A DNA stretch of 64,000 bases, from contig NC_135167.1 of NCBI RefSeq assembly GCF_041146795.1, forward strand, positions 28,675,454 through 28,739,453. The letters are read 5' to 3'. Both the position numbers and the translations under genes were made by a program. The notes under the pieces were generated by a model. That model saw only the letters and a list, made by a program, of their open reading frames with translations, made no database searches and was not told the origin of the DNA. Positions 57,991-64,000 of the stretch are shown piece by piece. Source of the stretch: Maylandia zebra (lineage: Eukaryota; Chordata; Actinopteri; Cichliformes; Cichlidae). Numbering within the stretch: position 1 is the stretch's first letter; each line of letters begins with the position of its first letter.

Positions 57991-58120
57991 ACGTTCCCAG
58001 CAGCAAGTTTGGTTTCACAGGCACAGTCACGTGATTACACAGATCACATGACGGGTCTTTTTTTTCCCTTTTAAGACGCAGTGACAAATCCAAAATATTT
58101 CCGCTCTGTTTTCTTCTTTT
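57990..58120. promoter_or_regulatory. Bidirectional slc30a4/bloc1s6 promoter with E-boxes
   Basis: The predicted first exons of the two genes lie head to head about 130 bp apart. Between them is GTCACGTGAT at 58026-58035, which differs by one base from the CLEAR motif GTCACGTGAC bound by TFEB/MITF. An M-box-like TCACATGAC follows at 58044-58052. A third CACGTG lies at 57707-57712 in the slc30a4 5' intron. Both products serve endolysosomal compartments, so shared control is plausible, but binding is inference. Confidence 0.55.
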
Positions 58121-58183
58121 TTTGTTGCTAACATAGCCGTACTAATCACGGCTACAGTTACTGATACATGCCGATTAAACCAG
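58100..58183 (+). other. bloc1s6: bloc1s6 noncoding first exon (predicted)
   Basis: A strong donor (ACCAG then GTAAGG) follows 58183. The coding exon starts after an acceptor (TGCCTCTTTGTAG) ending at 58382. The exon start is an estimate. ATG at 58168 opens a short frame, MPIKPG, that meets TAG just after the splice, upstream of the real start. Confidence 0.5.
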
Positions 58184-58417
58184 GTAAGGTGCTGACTGCT
58201 GTTTACAGACTGCCGAGCCGCTGCTCTGCCTCTCGTGGATCACGCTGTGCTCATTATGGAGCAGCTGAGCAAGCTAGCTAGTTCTTCACAACCTTTACAT
58301 ACCTGATGCTCGATCAGCTGATATTTGCCTCTAGATAAAACAGTAAAAGCCGACTGTCTGCCTTTTCTGTGCCTCTTTGTAGGGTAGAAAAGCACTGGGT
58401 CAGTAGAATCGTCACAT

Positions 58418-61158
58418 ATGGAGGTAGAAGGAATGGAAGATGAAGGATCTTCGTCCCAAAGTGAACTTCCTCACAGTGAAGGTGTGTGTTTAAACCTCTG
58501 CTGCCTAAACTTGAATTTGCGGTTGGCTTTAACTGCAAGCCCTGACATGGCAGCTCAGGCATCCTCAAGTAGTTGTAAAAGGTTTTTAATCTACAGCTGA
58601 AAGAACTGTTTGTGGAGTTACCAGTATTTCTGCATTTTTTTACGCATAACGTAGTCAAGGTTTATATAGGTCCCAACTATAGATCCACACAGCATGACAA
58701 ATACATTCACACGACCTCAGCAGTGTTATAGAAATGTGAGAAGTTTCACAAAGCCACTCCACCAAAACAGAAACTGTCTACAAGTGGGAACTTTGGGAAC
58801 TTTCATACACATATTGCACCAAGAGCACAATGTGGAATTATGGTTTCAAAGGGTTGACAGACTTTGTGTGTGTATATATATATGAGCGTAATATTTGTAT
58901 TAAAAATTAATGTGTAATATATTCCCCTTAACTGAAAACACAGAGGTGCCTAAAAGCAGGCTAACGCTTTTTTCTCACATTAGCCAAAGTGTGTTGTTCT
59001 TCACAGTAAATTTTCCATTTTAATGTAACCCCTACACAACCAGCTCTGCAACTATACAAACAGTTGTAGTTCAGAAACCTTTCTGATGTTTTCTCTAACC
59101 TGATGTTAGGATAATCCCAATGACAACATCTTTATCATACTTTAGAAAGCTCCTCCAGAGAGACACACATTTACACAGCGTAGTGCCATTTTAACATTCA
59201 CAATGAGAATAAAAACTATTTTATTAAAACAAAAATAGAATAATGGAGGCTTTAACTGGACAGTTGTGAAAAGCTGTTATTCATATTATCCATAAAATCA
59301 AAATAAAGTATGGATGATGTGATTTTCAGGTGAATTTCATTTAGCTTTTATTAAGGCCACACCAAAAGGCTGAACTCCATTCTGCTTAATGGTAACTTTA
59401 TGTCTTTAGAAGCTTGTTGGTACAGCCGTCCACAGCATTCACGGTTTCTCGTGTGGCACCTTGGGGAAATCAACTGGGCACTTCTGGTCTTGAGGTTCAA
59501 AGAGTAAAGAACATGCATACAATTTTGATAATTAAATTAAACTGTCATTCTGTGGATGGTCCAACAATTAGCTGAAATGCACATGTTTATAGAATGAGAA
59601 CAGTAAAGCTTTCAGCTTGTATTTATGACATTGAAACATCAGCTAATCCAGATCACACTCACAACAAAGAAAGCCAACATCTCAGTAATTAGAATAAATG
59701 AAGTAAAAGGTAGCCCGTTACATTTAAAGGATATTCTTTTTCTTTCATAAATATTCATAAATATTTCACAGATCTACAGTCGGTCCAGCAAGAATCATTG
59801 CATCTGGATGGCTCAGCCCCGGTGGAAAACGTGTATGTGGATAAGAAAGCAGTGGACAAACTCACAGAGGGATTCCTCACTCACTACCTACCAGATCTGC
59901 AGAACTCTAAGAGAGCCCTCCAGGAGCTCACGTGAGTATTGACGTGTGTCATTGTTTCAGGACGCACTCTTGGGCTTGACATCATGTTAGGGTTCACACA
60001 TTTGCCTAAAAAATCATAATCAATTACCAAATCAAGCATTCGGAGGTACTTGCTTTGGCAACCCCTTGTGAATAAGAGAGAAGCAGAAAGTAGCTTCAGT
60101 CAGCAGCAGGTTCCCTCCATTTCGCTCCGTTTACTGCAGTTTCTCCAGTTTTCGGCATGTTCTTGTCCAGCCTGCTTCAGTGGGGGAACTGTAAATACAC
60201 AAGAGCATTCCAGATCAGGATCTGGTAATCAAATAACATGTCAGGGCAAGTCTGTGCCAAAGGCTGCAATCAAGGATGAGATTACTCCTGCTGTTGCAAT
60301 TGTTCTAAGTCCAGTCAGGTAAATGCACACATTGGTGGATCTGAATAAGGCCCAAGAGTTTTTTGCTTGTCAGTAATCACTGAACTATTTGCATTAATAA
60401 GAAGCACCCATGAACCTGGAGTAGAGACTAAAAAGCTGTTTAGAGAATCTGGTTTTTGTAATTTCGAGTTGCCTTTTGCACAGACAACTCCCTAAAACAC
60501 ACAGGCGCTAACTACAGTAAACACACTACAGTTGGTTTGACCAGTTCCTCTGATGCTGCCAGTGAGATCATGTGTCATGAAAAACAAACACAAGCTTGTG
60601 GACACTTTTAAAAGGGATGTTTTTCATCTATATAATCACTTTATTTTCTTGTTTTTCAGACAAAATCAGCTTGTGCTGTTGGACACACTGGACCAAGAAG
60701 TCACAAAGTTCAGAGAATGTAATGCCTTATTGGACCTCAATTCCCTGGTATGTGTGAACTGAATTCTAATCTAATTTGTTGTTGTTGTTGTTTGTGCACT
60801 CTACATCAGCCTACAGGAGTGATTTGTAAGCAAGGCCCTTTTCCTTAGTTTACAGAGGCGAAGGTGTACCACAATAAACTGGTGAACATAAGGAAAGAGA
60901 TGATTATGCTCCATGAAAAGACAACTAAACTAAAGGTACTATTATCTTAGACGGCACTGGAGGCCGTGCTCTTAAGAGGAGGGCAAAATACTGAATGGAG
61001 GCAAATTAATCAAAGTCCTGCATGTTGTGTCCTCTCAGAAAAGAGCTTTGAAGCTGCAGCAACAAAAGCAGAAGGAGGCGCTGGAGAAGGAGCAGCAGCG
61101 GGAGAAGGAACTGGAGAGAGAAAGGCAGCTCAACGCCAAACCTGCTAAAAGAATGTAG
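58418..61158 (+). CDS. bloc1s6: BLOC-1 subunit 6 (pallidin), 5 exons
   Basis: Pallidin is a core subunit of BLOC-1, which sorts cargo from endosomes to melanosomes, platelet granules and other lysosome-related organelles; it also binds syntaxin 13. Coding exons are 58418-58481, 59772-59931, 60660-60747, 60849-60935 and 61039-61158, giving 172 residues, the same as human. The first 40 residues are acidic and variable. From about residue 50 the protein is strongly conserved (LTEGFLTHYLPDLQ, QNQLVLLDTLDQEV, LVNIRKEMIMLHEKTTKLKK) and forms a coiled coil. The C-terminus is rich in Lys, Glu and Gln and ends AKPAKRM, as in human. A predicted noncoding exon ends at 58183 and would carry a six-codon upstream ORF. 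Confidence 0.96.
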
Positions 61159-62267
61159 GATCCCCAAGTGCGTCTGCTGTATTAAAAGACAATATGGGGC
61201 AAGGGGGCGGAGGTTTGCATGTTTTAGTCTATTTATTACATTTCTTATTCATTATAAAGCACGTTACTGCTAGCCATTTTCCAAAGTGCACAACTTTAAA
61301 ATTATAAGATCAAATGAAATGGGGAAATATTATATGAACATCAACTTGAAACGTGCTTGATACATGTAATCCATGACAGTTAATATCAAATTCTACTTTA
61401 AATTATTGTTAAATGTTAATGCAGAGCTCACTGATATAAATTTTCTTTGAAATATTAACTGCGTTTGAAGCATGATTGTTTTAAACGTACGTTGTTCCTG
61501 TTGCAGGCAGGTTTGTGTGGCACAGACAGAGTTTACCACCTGTTATCTTAATGGCTGTTTCTGCAGTCGTTATACGCTGAGAATGGCTTCAAAGACGTTT
61601 TTGGTTTCTAGGAGTAACGGGAATGGCTGTAAACTGACTAGAATAACTGGAACTTGCTTGAGTTTTGGAGTTGCGACTCTCTGGGACTTGTTTCTTCATT
61701 TCTATGGCAGCACCCACCATCTTTAGATCCATTTCATAAGGAAACAAATTTGGAACAAGATGTAATTTTTCTATGTGACTAATATGAATTGAAAGAAGTG
61801 GAAAAAAAACGTAAAGAAAAAAATCTGTTTAACCGTCTTGAAACCGAAAGATGCTTTGGAAAATGTTTCTCTTCTTAAGTAATTCTTAGTACATGGACTA
61901 AAACTTGCAAAACCTCTGGTTTGATTGACCCCAGATTACATTGCCAAGAAGACCACAAACCAAAGACATTAACTAAATCATCAAATGCTGGTACTTCCCA
62001 CTATCAGTGTCTGATGGCACACCAATTTGTGCACTTCTTCAAACAGAATTGTTGAAAATTACTCACGTAGCCATCAGACCACAGCCTGGGATAATCACTG
62101 CGCTTGGTGTCATTTGTTGAAGTATTAATATGTTGTTCCTGGACCCTCTTAGTGTTGAATGTTATAAAACAAGACATGCTGTTTAAAGCCACATAGGTCT
62201 GCACTAAATTTGCCTGACTGCATTTCTGCCGTTCAGATGATGTATAGCTAATTTATGATGGTGGATG

Positions 62268-62273
62268 AATAAA
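62268..62273 (+). promoter_or_regulatory. bloc1s6: bloc1s6 polyadenylation signal AATAAA
   Basis: A canonical signal lies 1.1 kb after the stop. A second one at 62386-62391 offers an alternative end. Confidence 0.55.
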
Positions 62274-62718
62274 AATGTATCAAACTTTGCCATCACAATG
62301 ATCAGTGTCTGTAAATTTGTTTAGTTGACCTTTTGAGAGGCTTCTATGCACTAGTTGTTCCTGAAACCTCAGTATTTGTACTATTAATAAAAAAACAGAC
62401 TGGTTTATAGTATACGGTCTTATTGCTGTGTTCTTTTGTATTCTTTACTTCTCAGCTGTCTATGTGTGGAAAAATTTAGGGTGAACAGGTCGAAGCAAAC
62501 TAAAAGTGCAAAGACAGTGTTTGTGTGGGGCACTGTGGGTCATGCTCCTGATGCTGCGAGATGGTTTGAAACTCTACTGAAGTTTAAAAAGTGCGCTTAT
62601 GCCGCAAGCTTCTTGGATTTGAGCAAAGTAGGAATCTTCTGCTTATAGATTTTTAATCTTAAGAATGTTTTCTGTCTGGTAAATATCTGGGCAGGTTACA
62701 TTTTGGGCTGCACAGATA

Positions 62719-63658
62719 CACTCACCGGCCACTTTATTAGATACACCCTTTTGCCGTTTAATTCTTCATGGCACAGATTCAAGAAGGTGCGGGAAACGTT
62801 CCTCAGAGGTTTTGGTCAGAATATGATAGCAAAACAAATATTTGTCAGGTACACATCCATGATGTCAATCTCACATTCCACTACATCCCAAAGGTGCTCT
62901 ATTGGACTGAGATCTGGTGACTGTGGAGGCCATCTGAGTAGAGTGAACTCATCGTCATGTTTGACAAAGCAGTCTGAGATGATCTGAGTTATGTGACATG
63001 GTGCGTTATCCTGCTGGAGGCAGTCATGCGAAGACCGGTAGGCAGTTAATACACAGCAGGATGCTCAATCATCCGGGGACAAAGCAGGATAGATCCGTGC
63101 TTTCATGTTGTTTACATCGTCTCTGACCTTACCGATGGTTGCAGCAGAAAGGCAATCTCAATGGACCAGGCAATGTTTGCCTGGTGTGATCTTCTGCTGC
63201 TGCTACCCATCTGCTTTAGTCTGTCCATTCAGACATGCTCTTCTCCATACTTTGTTGTAATGAATTTCTTTTGCCTTCCTATTAGCTCAAAGCAGTCTGG
63301 CTATTATCCTCTCCACTCTGCAATCAAGACATTTTTGCCAAGAGAACTGCCGCTCACTGAATACTTTTCGAAGCGTTCCCTGTAAACCCTAGAGATGCTC
63401 GTTTGGGAAAATCCCAGAATATCACCAGTTTCTGAAATACAGATCACCCTGTACGGCACCCACAACCACGCCACATTCAAAGTCACTTAAATCACTTTTC
63501 TTCCAAATTCTGATGCTCACTTTGAACTTCATCAACTTTGTCATCTTAACGATATCTGCACAGATATCGTTAAGATGAGTTGCTATCTGATTGGCTGATT
63601 AAATATTTGCACTAATGAGTGGTTGTTCATGTGTACCTGACAAAGTGTCTGGTAAGTG
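62719..63658 (-). mobile_element. Tc1-like transposon (family B) with both inverted repeats
   Basis: The ends are CACTCACCGGCCACTTTATT and the complement of CACTTACCAGACACTTTGTC. They are imperfect inverted repeats of about 28 bp. The minus strand starts the transposase frame near 63486, with AWLWVPYRVICISETGDILG and FSQTSISRVYRE, a helix-turn-helix region. The middle has a large deletion and the SPDLNPIEH-type region is reached by about 62900. It is a nonautonomous, deleted copy. Confidence 0.8.
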
Positions 63659-64000
63659 TGTTGTGCAATTTTCCCAGCTTCTTATATCCATAAATAGAAG
63701 ACAACATTTATTTTTCTTCTCACACATTTCTATATTTGGGACATTTCACTGACAAAAGAACAATTAGTGACCTTATATGAGTTGTACTAAGCATCTAAGT
63801 CCACCAGGTGTCAGCAGAGTGACAGTTAATTTACCCGGATCTGGCTCTGTGACGATGGGGCACATGTGGGACACACCCCTGCAAAGTGACTGATCCATGA
63901 ATGCTTCTCTCCTTTTTTTGGATGTCTGCATATTCTGTGGTTTAAATGAAAACTCACAACTGAAAATTTTAATCTGTTAATGTATATTTTAAAAACCTCA
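63659..64000. other. Right edge of window, nothing recognised
   Basis: I see no exon, repeat or RNA gene that I can support in the last 340 bases. Confidence 0.4.

Overview
This is vertebrate nuclear DNA, almost certainly from a teleost fish. The genes are split into many short exons with GT-AG introns, and the exon sets rebuild full-length orthologues of human proteins. Introns and intergenic DNA are full of fish-type transposon fossils (Tc1-like, hAT, piggyBac-type, LINE remnants). Two tRNA-derived SINEs resemble those abundant in cichlids and related percomorphs, so a cichlid-like species is my best guess, but this rests on memory of repeat families and is not proven. Nothing bacterial, no CRISPR array and no intact virus was seen.

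Layout, left to right: fgf7 (+, 1910-5754); a repeat-rich gap; dtwd1 (+, 14760-17570); nnt (-, 34366 down to 17907, 21 coding exons), tail to tail with dtwd1; afg2b/spata5l1 (+, 37170-41216); the nmes1/C15orf48 orthologue (+, 41722-42548) with a miR-147 hairpin in its 3' UTR; a repeat-rich gap; slc30a4 (-, 57427 down to 49717); bloc1s6 (+, 58418-61158), head to head with slc30a4; and a tail with a Tc1-like element. I assembled all exon sets by hand. In each gene the exon lengths sum to a multiple of three, and the junctions restore the frame of the human protein.

The gene order largely matches human 15q21 (SPATA5L1, C15orf48, SLC30A4, BLOC1S6; FGF7, DTWD1). The exception is nnt, whose human orthologue lies on chromosome 5 near FGF10. 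Two products are mitochondrial (NNT transhydrogenase and the NMES1 complex IV subunit). Two belong to the endolysosomal system (ZnT4 and pallidin) and share a compact bidirectional promoter with E-box/CLEAR-like motifs. AFG2B acts in ribosome maturation, DTWD1 modifies tRNA, and FGF7 is a secreted growth factor.

The most notable observations are the miR-147 hairpin, the E-box-bearing slc30a4/bloc1s6 promoter, a GC-AG intron and a Tyr-to-Trp change in nnt, a shortened loop in fgf7, nested hAT elements with perfect 8-bp target duplications, a TTAA-flanked MITE inside a Tc1-like fossil, and one unassigned exon-like open segment at 45190-45356. I did not find a clearly new biological system.
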